From NCBI GenBank assembly GCA_963973795.1, contig CAXBAF010000004.1:62001-126000 (forward strand): a stretch of 64,000 nucleotides of DNA. The letters run 5' to 3'. The translations under genes were made by a program, and so were the position numbers. The stretch is from UBA1926 sp002337215. Lineage in GTDB: Bacteria; Planctomycetota; Phycisphaerae; Phycisphaerales; UBA1924. Positions 51,255-59,491 of the stretch are shown here, piece by piece (positions within the stretch are counted from its first letter, which is position 1; each line of letters begins with the position of its first letter). A model generated the notes under the pieces. The model was not told the DNA's origin and searched no databases. It saw nothing but the letters and a program-made list of their open reading frames with translations.

Positions 51255-52028
51255 GTGACAGACCCGTCCGAGGCTCAACCGATCCGACCGCACACGCCGC
51301 CCACACCCGGCCTCGATATCAGCGTCGTCCACGCCGAGGAGCGGTTCGTCGTCGTCTCCAAACCAACCGGGATGCTCAGCGTCCCGGGACGCGGGGAAGA
51401 CAAGCAGGACTGTGCGCGCGTCCGCGTCCAGGATCGATTCCCGGATGCGACCGGCTCGCTGACCTGCCACCGCCTCGACATGGACACATCGGGCCTGCTC
51501 GTCATGGGCCTCGACCCCGAGGCGCACCGGAAACTGTCCGGCCAATTCGAGAAACGCCGGGTCCGCAAGAACTACACCGCGTTGTGCGCAGGCCGGCTCG
51601 ACCCCGAGCCGCTCCCGGGCGAGACCAAGGCCGACGAACGCCGAGGCAGAGTGGAGTTCCCGCAGTGCGTCGACTGGCCCAACCGGCCGCTCCAGAAGAT
51701 TGACTACGACAACGGCAAGGTCGGCAAGACCGATTGGATCCTGCGGTCCGAGGAAGAGTGGACCACGCCCGATGGGCGCACGATCGAGGCCAGCCGCTTC
51801 GAGCTCCGCCCGATCACAGGCCGCACCCACCAGCTCCGCATCCACTGCGCACAACCGCGTCTGCAGGCCGACGGTTCGCCCGGTGGGCTCGGACTCCCGA
51901 TCATCGGTGACCGCCTCTACGGCGACGACGCGCTCGCGCCGAGGCTCCTGCTCCACGCCGAGAAACTCGGCTTCTGGCACCCCTTCGACGGGGCGTGGAT
52001 GTCGTTCGAAGACCCCGCACCGTTCTGA
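51255..52028 (+). CDS. RluA-family pseudouridine synthase
   Basis: 257 residues from the GTG at 51255. It isomerises uridine in rRNA or tRNA. Motifs are VVHAEERFVVVSKPTGML, the catalytic Asp in CHRLDMDTSGLLVMG, KNYTALCAGR, PITGRTHQLRIHCA and a C-terminal LLLHAEKLGFWHP. There is no N-terminal S4 domain, as in RluA itself. The exact target nucleotide is not predictable. The open frame upstream to 51030 is antisense to the neighbouring gene. Confidence 0.93.
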   Translation: MTDPSEAQPIRPHTPPTPGLDISVVHAEERFVVVSKPTGMLSVPGRGEDKQDCARVRVQDRFPDATGSLTCHRLDMDTSGLLVMGLDPEAHRKLSGQFEKRRVRKNYTALCAGRLDPEPLPGETKADERRGRVEFPQCVDWPNRPLQKIDYDNGKVGKTDWILRSEEEWTTPDGRTIEASRFELRPITGRTHQLRIHCAQPRLQADGSPGGLGLPIIGDRLYGDDALAPRLLLHAEKLGFWHPFDGAWMSFEDPAPF

Positions 52029-52039
52029 TTACCTTGGCA

Positions 52040-52105
52040 ATCACAGAGTTGTCTCCGTTCCTTGGGTTGTCAGCCGATATTGCCATCAAGGTCGAACTCT
52101 GTGAT
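52040..52105. repeat. Perfect 11-bp inverted repeat upstream of an accessory gene
   Basis: ATCACAGAGTT (52040-52050) and AACTCTGTGAT (52095-52105) are exact reverse complements 44 bases apart, in an AT-richer gap. A related CACAGAACTC follows near 52127. It could be a pair of operator half-sites or the ends of a very small inserted element. Confidence 0.5.
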
Positions 52106-52162
52106 GAATCACGCCATACGGAGTAGCACAGAACTCCCTACTCATTGCGAGGGGCTATTTGG

Positions 52163-52942
52163 GTGCGGAAGACACGGCTGAAGATCCTGATTCTTCTGCT
52201 TGCGGCGTCGTGCCTCACGCTTGGATTTACGGCATGGCGTCGATCGCTTCCACATCCGCTGAGTCCCGATAGGGTCGCCGCTCAGCTCACTGGGTCGCGT
52301 CGAGATGTTGCGAACAGTGCGATCTGGGAAGATCTCGGTGTGCGCGTGCCATCTTTCCACATTGACGATGATTCTGGTTTCATCGACCGGCTATTGGGAG
52401 GCGAAAAGCCTTGGCACAAGGTCTCGTCACTCATCAAGCGAACAGACATCGATGGCGATGGGCTTGAAGACGCGATCGTCCTCGTCAACAGCTCTTTCCA
52501 ATGCCGCTGGGTCGTGCTTATGCAATCGAACCAGCACGAATGGAAGTGTGCGGGCATGGTGGGCGATTGCTGGTACGAGCACGGATTTCACGACCACAAC
52601 GCCCCGTGGCCGAAAATCGAGCGTCATGGCGGACGGGTCTTTGTCATTTCGTGGGACGGGGGTTACACGCGCGGCTCTTTGTATCTGCACGAGTTGGGGC
52701 AAGACAGACTCGATGAACTTTGGCGAGAGGCTACATATGGGCCGGGATTTGGTGACACAGAACAGAGAGTGCGGCTCTTTCAGAAAGACAGAGATGTGAT
52801 CTTTGAATCAACTCTTATGAAATGGAAGAAAGACCAGAGCGGCATCCCACACATGGAACCGGTTCTCGTACGGCAATGGAAAGTACTTGGATACAGTGCT
52901 GGATTGATGCCGATCGTCGCAGAAGGCACTCAGCAACCATGA
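52163..52942 (+). CDS. Membrane-anchored protein of unknown function, accessory-like
   Basis: 259 residues from the GTG at 52163 (GAGGGG eight bases upstream; a TTG at 52145 is also in frame). One hydrophobic segment near the N-terminus (LKILILLLAASCLTLGF) precedes a soluble domain. TDIDGDGLEDAIVLVN is a calcium-loop-like sequence of the FG-GAP/VCBS or EF-hand type. The codon third positions are less GC-rich than in the neighbours and the preceding gap is AT-richer, suggesting acquisition. No family was recognised. Confidence 0.7.
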   Translation: MRKTRLKILILLLAASCLTLGFTAWRRSLPHPLSPDRVAAQLTGSRRDVANSAIWEDLGVRVPSFHIDDDSGFIDRLLGGEKPWHKVSSLIKRTDIDGDGLEDAIVLVNSSFQCRWVVLMQSNQHEWKCAGMVGDCWYEHGFHDHNAPWPKIERHGGRVFVISWDGGYTRGSLYLHELGQDRLDELWREATYGPGFGDTEQRVRLFQKDRDVIFESTLMKWKKDQSGIPHMEPVLVRQWKVLGYSAGLMPIVAEGTQQP

Positions 52943-53476
52943 TCACCCGACGACACGGATGGCTGAGTGAGGAACCTGCGACAATCCCGCAGTCAGCAAA
53001 ATTGCTTTTATCTGGCCAGCATCCCGCTCGTCGAAGCACCCCCGCTCGAAGCTGTCCGCATCGAGCACGCCCCACGCGTTTCCGTTTTCGTCGAAGCACG
53101 GGATGACGAGTTCCGCGAGGTCCCGCGGATCGCACGCGACGTATCCCTCGCCGAGGTGTGCGACGTCGGTCACGATCAGCGTTGTGCGCTCGGTGAACGA
53201 CTGCCCGCACGCGCCGTGCATCCCGATCGGGCTGCACGCGGGCTTGTCGCGGTGGGGGCCCAGCAGCATCGCCGAGTCCGGCTCGACGGCGTGGTCGTTG
53301 CTTTTACCCGCGATCTCGTAGAACCCGATCCACGAGACGCCGCGCGGGGACAAGGCCTCCCACAACGCGTCCGCGATCGTGCGCATGCGCTCGGTCCTTG
53401 AGCCGACCGCGGCATGTGCGCACGAAAGCAGCCCCGAGAAGATCTCATCGGGGCTGTCGTCGGGTTGCCAGTTCAT
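52943..53476 (-). CDS. msrC: GAF-domain free methionine-(R)-sulfoxide reductase-like protein
   Basis: 177 residues from the ATG at 53476. The GAF fold carries the three cysteines of the fRMsr family: PACSPIG, GACGQSF and VACDPRDLAELVIP, with WIGFYE and WGVLDADSFE as further family segments. It reduces free Met-(R)-sulfoxide. It starts 25 bases after rpsR on the same strand, which suggests co-transcription. Its 3' end abuts the gene on the other strand with no gap. Confidence 0.87.
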   Translation of the reverse strand: MNWQPDDSPDEIFSGLLSCAHAAVGSRTERMRTIADALWEALSPRGVSWIGFYEIAGKSNDHAVEPDSAMLLGPHRDKPACSPIGMHGACGQSFTERTTLIVTDVAHLGEGYVACDPRDLAELVIPCFDENGNAWGVLDADSFERGCFDERDAGQIKAILLTAGLSQVPHSAIRVVG

Positions 53477-53501
53477 TGGTGAGCTGCGGGCAGCGCGGGG
53501 A

Positions 53502-53744
53502 TCAGAGCGTCGCCGAGGTGAACGGCAGCAGGCCCATGTAGCGGGCACGCTTGACGGCCTGAGCGATCAGCTTCTGCTGGCGGGCCGTGGTGTTGAGGCG
53601 TTTGCGGCCGTAGATCTTGCCGTTGGGGGTCATCATCCGGCGGAGTTCGTCGATCTCTTTCCAATCGACGTAGTCGAGGCCGTTCTCGGCGGTCTTGATG
53701 ATGGTGGGCTTGGAGGTCGGCGTGAAGCGGTTGAATCGGCTCAT
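53502..53744 (-). CDS. rpsR: Small ribosomal subunit protein bS18
   Basis: 80 residues, normal length. IDYKD-type segment (VDWKEIDELRRMMTPNGKI), GRKRLNTTARQQKLIAQAVKRAR (read as TTARQQKLIAQAVKRAR) and ARYMGLLPFT are the family signature. It belongs to the 30S platform. The usual partners rpsF, ssb and rplI are not here; the gene stands in front of the fRMsr gene and 69 bases after the MauE-like gene. Confidence 0.97.
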   Translation of the reverse strand: MSRFNRFTPTSKPTIIKTAENGLDYVDWKEIDELRRMMTPNGKIYGRKRLNTTARQQKLIAQAVKRARYMGLLPFTSATL

Positions 53745-53813
53745 TGTGGCTCCGTCGTGGGCTGTGTGGCCCGGGGAACGCCCGGGCGACGGGGGGAAAG
53801 TCGGTCGGGATTC

Positions 53814-54350
53814 TTAGGCGTCGTCGTCTTCTGAGTCCACTCCGCTGGGGTCCGCATCGCCTCGTCGATCGAGGGCCAGTCGACCACCGCCGCGCCAGGT
53901 CACCAGAAGCCCGAGCAGGATCAGCCCCATATTTCGGGCAATATGGCAGAGGCCGACGGGACCAGTGCAGCCGAACTCGAGGCTCCCAAAGCAGGCGCAC
54001 TCGGTCTCGATCTTCCGCCAGATCAGGCTCAGGAGCCCTCCGGTGAACCCGACGAGCAGCAGGGTCAGCAGCGCCGCCGCCGCCCTGCTCCACAGTCCCA
54101 GCACCAGCAGCACCGCGATGATCGCCTCGGTCCAGGGGACCGCGAACGCGAGGAGCTTGACGGCGTGGGCCTGCTCGGTTGGGTCAAAGATCTCGAACGC
54201 CTTGATCGCGAACGCGAATGACTGGGGATCGCTGAGCTTGAAATAGGCCGCGAGGCCGAACACGCCCGCGAGGACGAGCCGAGCGGGCAGCAGCGCGAGA
54301 ATGGACTCGATCCACCCGGGGCCTCGGGAGGGGACGGATGCGTGAGCCAT
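53814..54350 (-). CDS. DoxX/MauE-like membrane protein
   Basis: 178 residues from the ATG at 54350, with four hydrophobic segments. LVLAGVFGLAAYFKLSDPQSF and a late Cys-rich segment (ECACFGSLEFGC) match the MauE/DoxX-like family, often linked to periplasmic disulfide chemistry. It follows the rhodanese gene with a one-base gap and is part of a DUF1573-rhodanese-MauE operon. A role in redox or disulfide handling is inferred. Confidence 0.85.
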   Translation of the reverse strand: MAHASVPSRGPGWIESILALLPARLVLAGVFGLAAYFKLSDPQSFAFAIKAFEIFDPTEQAHAVKLLAFAVPWTEAIIAVLLVLGLWSRAAAALLTLLLVGFTGGLLSLIWRKIETECACFGSLEFGCTGPVGLCHIARNMGLILLGLLVTWRGGGRLALDRRGDADPSGVDSEDDDA

Positions 54351-54351
54351 A

Positions 54352-54987
54352 TCAGGGCCCTCCCGTCGGGCCACCGGTCGGGAGTCCCGCGGCGGCCCAT
54401 TCATCGAAACCCGCCGCCATGATCGCGATGTTGGTGTACCCGGCCTGCTGGAGCAGGATCGCGGTGTCTTCGCTCGCCTGGCAATCACCCCCGGTGCAAT
54501 AGATCACGAGCAATTCGCCCATCTCGGGGGGGGAGAACATCATCAGTTCGTCGAGCCCCTCGCCGCTGCTGATGTGGGTGTGCTCCATGTAGAGCGCCCC
54601 CTCGATCCGACCCGCGTCGTAATCAACGCGTCGGCGGGCGTCGAGGAACCAGACTCCCTGCCCTGTGATCGCGAGTTCGTGCAGCTTGGTCGCTTCGGCG
54701 AGGCTGATCTTGCCATCGCCGGACGACGCCGATGCGTTCCCGCCAACGCCATCACCAGTCTGAGCCAGAGCATCCTCAACCGCAGCCGGATCGGCGGCGG
54801 AGGGGGCTGGAGCTTCCGCGGTCGAACCAGTTGACTGATCGGCCGGCTGCTGGGCCCCGGCAGGAACAACAAACCCGGTCTTCTCACGTGTCAGGGTGAC
54901 CGGGACAATCAGAGAGTGCACGCCGGCGAGCAGCGTGGCTGCCCCAACGATCGCGAGGATCTGGACGGGGATCGCGGATTTAGCCAC
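54352..54987 (-). CDS. Membrane-anchored rhodanese-like domain protein
   Basis: 211 residues from the GTG at 54987. One N-terminal hydrophobic segment (about 5-25) and a low-complexity linker (Ala/Pro/Gly, about 45-85) precede a rhodanese domain with WFLDARRRVDYDAGRIEGAL and the active-site Cys loop IYCTGGDCQASED. Rhodanese domains transfer sulfane sulfur or sense redox. The start overlaps the end of the DUF1573 gene by eight bases, so the genes are coupled. Confidence 0.88.
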   Translation of the reverse strand: MAKSAIPVQILAIVGAATLLAGVHSLIVPVTLTREKTGFVVPAGAQQPADQSTGSTAEAPAPSAADPAAVEDALAQTGDGVGGNASASSGDGKISLAEATKLHELAITGQGVWFLDARRRVDYDAGRIEGALYMEHTHISSGEGLDELMMFSPPEMGELLVIYCTGGDCQASEDTAILLQQAGYTNIAIMAAGFDEWAAAGLPTGGPTGGP

Positions 54988-56119
54988 CCGAGCCGCTCCG
55001 TGCGGGCGCGGCGGGCCGAGGCGTCGCCATGCCGATCTGCGGGTTGCCGGACACGAAGCCGTAGACCGGCAGTTCGAACAGTTCCTCGCCTTCCATGTCC
55101 GTATGGACGGTGATGTTGCCCAGGATGCGGGTCTGGTCGGTCGGGGCGACACCCTTCACGACGATCTTGTACGCGTCGTGCTGGCCCTCGAGCACCGGCT
55201 CGTGAGTCACCGTCACGCCGTCGAGTTCAGGGCCGACCTCGATCTTGGTGATCTTGAACGGGTCGGCGACACGGTTGACGAGCACGACCTCGGCCTCGAA
55301 GTCGGCCTCGGGGCTGAGCCGGCCGAGCGCGAAGCGGGGCGGGCGAGCCTGGAGATCGCCGACGACGGTGACCGTTGCGCGGAGCGACACCTCGGGGCGG
55401 CGGGAGTCATTGGTCTCGATGAGCAGGTCGGCAGAGTGGCGTCCGACGGGGAGCCCCGGCTTCAGTGCGACGCGGAGAGTCGAGCGGGGCACCGTCTCGC
55501 CGTTGATATCGACCTGACCTGATTCAACGAACTCAAGCGTGAAGAACTTCTGGGTATCCGCGGGCTGCTTCTCGGCGGGGACGGCCTTGAAACCCTCCTG
55601 CTTGCCGAGGATGTTGATCTTCAAGCCCTTCTCTTCACCCTTGAAGACCCGGCCGAGATTCGCGATCCGAGGCTGGATATCGAGCACCTTGGTCACATTC
55701 GCGGTGATCGTGAGGGCGGCCCGCGGCGTCGAGCGGCTGTCGGTCGTGACGTTGATCGTCTTCCGCTGGCTGTTCACGCGGTTCTCGGGGTTGAAGATTA
55801 CGGTGATTTCACCGCTCTCCCCCGGTTCGTACTGCTTTTTGAGGAGTTCGGGGACGGTGCAGCCGCACGTCGAACGGACATCGGTCACGACGAGCGTCTC
55901 GGAGCCCACGTTGGTGAACCTGAACTTGTGCTCGGCCTTCTCGTGGTCCCAGATATCGCCGAAGTCGTAGAGCGTGCTGTCGAACTTGATCTCGCCGAGC
56001 CCGCGCGGCACGACCACCGGGTTGGCGGGGGGCGGGGGCAACTGGGCGACGGCGGTGCCGATGCCCACGAGCAGCAGAGAGAGCAGCGAGGTCAGACGGC
56101 AAAGGGGCGTCGGATGCAC
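54980..56119 (-). CDS. Exported DUF1573 protein
   Basis: 379 residues from the GTG at 56119 (GGAG eight bases upstream). A signal peptide ends GTAVAQ. The DUF1573 module has YDFGDIWDHEKAEHKFRFTN and a Cys pair in STCGCTVPE. It is followed by several Ig-like beta domains. DUF1573 proteins are common in planctomycetes and Bacteroidetes; function unknown, thought to be extracytoplasmic. It is the first gene of the DUF1573-rhodanese-MauE unit. TACACT at 56223-56228 (minus) could be its -10 box. Confidence 0.9.
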   Translation of the reverse strand: MHPTPLCRLTSLLSLLLVGIGTAVAQLPPPPANPVVVPRGLGEIKFDSTLYDFGDIWDHEKAEHKFRFTNVGSETLVVTDVRSTCGCTVPELLKKQYEPGESGEITVIFNPENRVNSQRKTINVTTDSRSTPRAALTITANVTKVLDIQPRIANLGRVFKGEEKGLKINILGKQEGFKAVPAEKQPADTQKFFTLEFVESGQVDINGETVPRSTLRVALKPGLPVGRHSADLLIETNDSRRPEVSLRATVTVVGDLQARPPRFALGRLSPEADFEAEVVLVNRVADPFKITKIEVGPELDGVTVTHEPVLEGQHDAYKIVVKGVAPTDQTRILGNITVHTDMEGEELFELPVYGFVSGNPQIGMATPRPAAPARSGSGG

Positions 56120-56368
56120 GGCAGAGTCTCCTGTGTTCGGTCGCGGTCGAATCTCTCGCGGGTCATGATGTCGGGGCTCGGTCGCTCCATTCCGGCGCGG
56201 CGTCGGGCCCGATCTCGTCCGTAGTGTAAGCGCGTCACGTCGGCCCGAGAACTACGAACCGACCAACACGTGCCGGAATCGGCTATCGGTTGATACCGTC
56301 GGCTCCGGGCCTCGGATGCACCAAACTCGGGCGATTCTCGCCAGTTTCCGGACCTGACGGTCGGGAGA

Positions 56369-57901
56369 TCAGGGGCAACCCGCCGTGAAGGAACCAACAA
56401 ACACGTTGATATCGGCGAGATCAAAGACGCCGATCGGCTCGGCAAGGTCGGCGATCGCCGACTGCGCCAGGAAGCCCGACGTGAACGCGCCGATGTCGGC
56501 GAGGTCGAGCACGCCGAAGGGCTCGGCGAGGTCCGCCGGGCAGGACGCGGCGATGATATCACCCGAGATCGTGAACTCGAACGAGGGGACATCCGGGTCG
56601 TTGGACATGATGACCACGCTGCCCGTAATCGGGCCGATCACCGATGTGTCGGCCAGGATCGGGTGCGGGTTGCCCGCGCCGCCCGCTTCATCGAAGTAGG
56701 TCCCGGTCGCCGCGGAGAGCGCGCCGGTGGTCACGAACTCGTACTCGAGGTCCTGGATGCCACCCGCACCCCAGACGCTGACATCGCCCGCGTTGGATAC
56801 CTGGATGTTGGCGATCGCGCTGTCACCCTGGGTCACGGTTCCGAAGTCGATCACGCCGGTCGAGACGCCGACCTTCGCGGGCACGACCATGTCGAAGTAG
56901 ACCGGGCAGTGCCCGGTGTTGCCCGCGAGGCTGATGATCGAATTGGCGATCGACGGGCCGACCATCGTGTTGCCGGTCGTCGTCATGCGCACGTTGTACG
57001 ACGTCCCGTCGTTGCCCCAGCAGCGGTAGGAATGGTTCGGATCGGTCGGCGTGTTGAGGTTCCAGGGCGTCTGGAACAGCCCGACATAATCGAGCCCGAT
57101 GCCATCGCCCAGGCCGCTCGAGAGGAGCAGTTGATCGAGGCGGTCGTCCATCCCGCCCCCGCCGACGGGGTCCTGCGTGTGGATCATGCGGTAGGTGAAG
57201 CTGTTGTTCCACGAGCCGGGCGCGTTGATCGGATCGAAGACACGCCCGTTGTTGTTCGCCTGGAAACCCGTGAGTTCCTGGTAGGCGCTCTGCGACGAAC
57301 TCTGGATGTTGAAGTCGCCGCCCACGATGATGTGCCGGCCCGCCGGGAGGGTTTCGGCATCGTCGCGGATCTTCTGGGATTCGATCAGACGGCGGGCCTG
57401 ATCGCTGCTGCCCGAACCCGCCTTCATGTGGACCGGGTAGAGCGCCATCACCGTCTCTTCGGCGAGGTACCCCTCGACGCGGAGGTCGTAGCGGACGATG
57501 TTCCGCGGGTGGCTGCCCGTGCCGCCCGCGGGCGCGACGAGCGTCGAGCCCACGAGGTCGGCTGCCCCGGCCCGGTAGACCAGCGCGGTGTTGATCCCGC
57601 CGCCCCCGCCGGGGAAGAACTGCCCGCTGGTCCAGTCGCCGGGTGAGCCAGCGGCGGCGTTCAGCGCGCTGACGATCTGAGCGAGTGCACCCGAGGTCTC
57701 GATCTCCTGGAGGAGGATCACGTCGGGGGCGAACTGGTTTCCGTTGAATTCGCCGTAGACGACGTTCTGCAGGTTGACGGTGTTGCCCCCGCCGTAGTTG
57801 GTGATGTTCCAGCACGCGACGCGGAGGCCGTCGGACGCGAGAACGGACCCGGCCGAAACGACAAGGGCGATGGCGGCGGACACAAGGGCGGAATGCTTCA
57901 T
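56369..57901 (-). CDS. Exported endonuclease/exonuclease/phosphatase-family protein with dockerin-like tail
   Basis: 510 residues from the ATG at 57901 (GGAGA seven bases upstream). A signal peptide ends VLASDG. The EEP fold shows VACWNITNYGG, LLQEIETSG with the metal Glu, YPVHMKAGSG, HIIVGGDFNIQ and the catalytic His near TGHCPVYF. An Ig-like domain follows (IDFGTVTQGDSAIANIQVSN), and the end is the paired dockerin-like repeat (DLAEPFGVLDLADI and DLAEPIGVFDLADI) between CPAD and AGCP. It is likely an extracellular nuclease or phosphodiesterase. It has a candidate promoter with a palindrome at 58048-58075. Confidence 0.9.
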   Translation of the reverse strand: MKHSALVSAAIALVVSAGSVLASDGLRVACWNITNYGGGNTVNLQNVVYGEFNGNQFAPDVILLQEIETSGALAQIVSALNAAAGSPGDWTSGQFFPGGGGGINTALVYRAGAADLVGSTLVAPAGGTGSHPRNIVRYDLRVEGYLAEETVMALYPVHMKAGSGSSDQARRLIESQKIRDDAETLPAGRHIIVGGDFNIQSSSQSAYQELTGFQANNNGRVFDPINAPGSWNNSFTYRMIHTQDPVGGGGMDDRLDQLLLSSGLGDGIGLDYVGLFQTPWNLNTPTDPNHSYRCWGNDGTSYNVRMTTTGNTMVGPSIANSIISLAGNTGHCPVYFDMVVPAKVGVSTGVIDFGTVTQGDSAIANIQVSNAGDVSVWGAGGIQDLEYEFVTTGALSAATGTYFDEAGGAGNPHPILADTSVIGPITGSVVIMSNDPDVPSFEFTISGDIIAASCPADLAEPFGVLDLADIGAFTSGFLAQSAIADLAEPIGVFDLADINVFVGSFTAGCP

Positions 57902-58234
57902 GTTTGAATCTCCAACCCGCTCGGGTTCCCGGGCGGGACATCTCTCTTCTGGTGGTCGGGCGTTCGGAATCGTGCGTGGTCGCCGCACGTTTTCCCGATG
58001 CCCTTCATAAGTGAGCCGATGGTAGGCCCAACACGTGTGGAATCAGTGAGTTAGGGCGGTTGAACAACCCGTCAATCGCCTCGTTTTTAGTTTGTTTTTA
58101 CAATGTTTGGGCCTGGCAGCATGGATTCGGACCAACGCGTCGGGCACCAAACAGTCAGCGACTGATGATCGGACGTCCGACGCGTCCCAGTCCCGTTCGT
58201 GAACCGTCGTGCGGTGGTTCCGCCGATCACCCGG
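57902..58234. other. Intergenic region upstream of the secreted nuclease gene
   Basis: 333 bases with no gene recognised. Besides the promoter at 58048-58075, it holds ACACGTGT (58031-58038) and a T-rich stretch near 58083-58100 without a hairpin. It also contains the 3' flank of top6A. Confidence 0.45.
58048..58075 (-). promoter_or_regulatory. Candidate promoter with palindromic operator for the secreted nuclease gene
   Basis: On the minus strand TTGACG (58075-58070), a 16-base spacer and TAACTC (58053-58048). The spacer contains the perfect palindrome GGTTG-TT-CAACC (58058-58069). A repressor there would lie between the two promoter boxes. Confidence 0.45.
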
Positions 58235-59470
58235 TTAGCTCAGCCAATCCTCCGCCTTCAACCGCTCGGGTACATAGACCTCGGTGACGTAGGAGATGTC
58301 CTTGGTGATCAGCGATTCGACTTCCATCTTGAACCCGTTGTCGAGCATCTTCTTGATCTCACGCTGCCATTGCTGGCGTTCCTTGAACCACGGGTAGTTC
58401 ATGATCTGCTTGGCGCGTGTGATGTCGCGCTCGTTGAGATCGATCTGGACATCGTCGCTCAGGTCGCACGCCTTGTAATCTTTTGAGCGGATCCCGAGGA
58501 ACTTCGCGTCGGGGATCGCGAGCCGTTCGCTCTCGAACGCGAGGCTGATCGAGCCCTGCTTGATGACGCTGTAGATGTAGTGCCCCCAGGGGTCGCAATC
58601 GAGCAGGCAGATGATCGGCAGGCCGTGCTCTTTGTTCAGGCGGTGCAGCATCCGGCGCACGCCCCGGGGGGGCTGGCCCGAGCCTTCCGTCAGGATGCAG
58701 TTGTGCTGTTCCCAGAAGCGGTCCTCGTTGAACCGCTGCCAGACGGTGTCCTTCTCGACGTGCAGCACGAAGTCGGCCTCGACGTCTTTGAACTGCAGCA
58801 CTTCCGGCTCGCAGATGCTGGGCACGGCGTACCCCCCTGTGCCCATCCGCCGGCAGTTGATCTCGTCCCCGTTGTCGATCACGGTGATGTTGCCGACCAT
58901 CGTCCCACGCTTCTTCGCGAAGACGTGCAGCTCCTCACGCAGCGCTCCGAGCGTGACCTCCATGTCCTCGAGGATGCCGTCCGATTCGGTCTGGTCGTCG
59001 AAGGTCTTCTCGCCCGCCTTGCCCTTGCCCCCGGTGCCCTGGATCGTGTGCAGACCCTTGTAGTACATCCCGCGAAGGCTGAGCGTCTTCTTCGCCTCGA
59101 TGAGCTCATTGATGCCCTGCCCGTGCAGCAGCGTCTGCATGAACTTCCGGGCCTGCCCCAGATTGAACAGCTGACGCGTGTTCGTCGCGCCGCCCATCTG
59201 CAGGATGCCCCGGCTCTTGTTCCACTTCGTGTTCGCGCTCGACCGCGTCGGGACTTCGACCTTGGGCTCCCGCCCGGCGAGGGCTGATTTGACGATGCCG
59301 TCGGTCATCCCCCGGATGGACTCGGCAGTCTTTTCGTCGCGTTTGTCCCACGACGAGTGCCGTTCGCGCATGACGGCGGTCGCACGGCCGGACCCGGCGG
59401 CGGACTTCGTCCCAGCCTTCTTGGTCGACTTCTTCTTGCCGGCGGGTTTCTTGGTGGTTTTTTTTGCCAT
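58235..59470 (-). CDS. top6A: DNA topoisomerase VI subunit A (Spo11-like)
   Basis: 411 residues. Catalytic subunit of the type IIB topoisomerase that passes one duplex through another. After a Lys/Ala-rich tail (1-28), the 5Y-CAP domain has the catalytic Tyr in LSLRGMYYKGLHTI. The Toprim domain has Glu in LHVEKDTVWQRF and the metal-binding DCDPWGHYIY. The intervening FDDQTESDGILEDMEVTLG and GTGGYAVPSICEP are archaeal Top6A-like. It is downstream of top6B and a small TPR-like gene in one unit. Topo VI is typical of archaea and plants and sporadic in bacteria. Confidence 0.93.
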   Translation of the reverse strand: MAKKTTKKPAGKKKSTKKAGTKSAAGSGRATAVMRERHSSWDKRDEKTAESIRGMTDGIVKSALAGREPKVEVPTRSSANTKWNKSRGILQMGGATNTRQLFNLGQARKFMQTLLHGQGINELIEAKKTLSLRGMYYKGLHTIQGTGGKGKAGEKTFDDQTESDGILEDMEVTLGALREELHVFAKKRGTMVGNITVIDNGDEINCRRMGTGGYAVPSICEPEVLQFKDVEADFVLHVEKDTVWQRFNEDRFWEQHNCILTEGSGQPPRGVRRMLHRLNKEHGLPIICLLDCDPWGHYIYSVIKQGSISLAFESERLAIPDAKFLGIRSKDYKACDLSDDVQIDLNERDITRAKQIMNYPWFKERQQWQREIKKMLDNGFKMEVESLITKDISYVTEVYVPERLKAEDWLS

Positions 59471-59491
59471 GACTACTCGTCAATCATGTCA

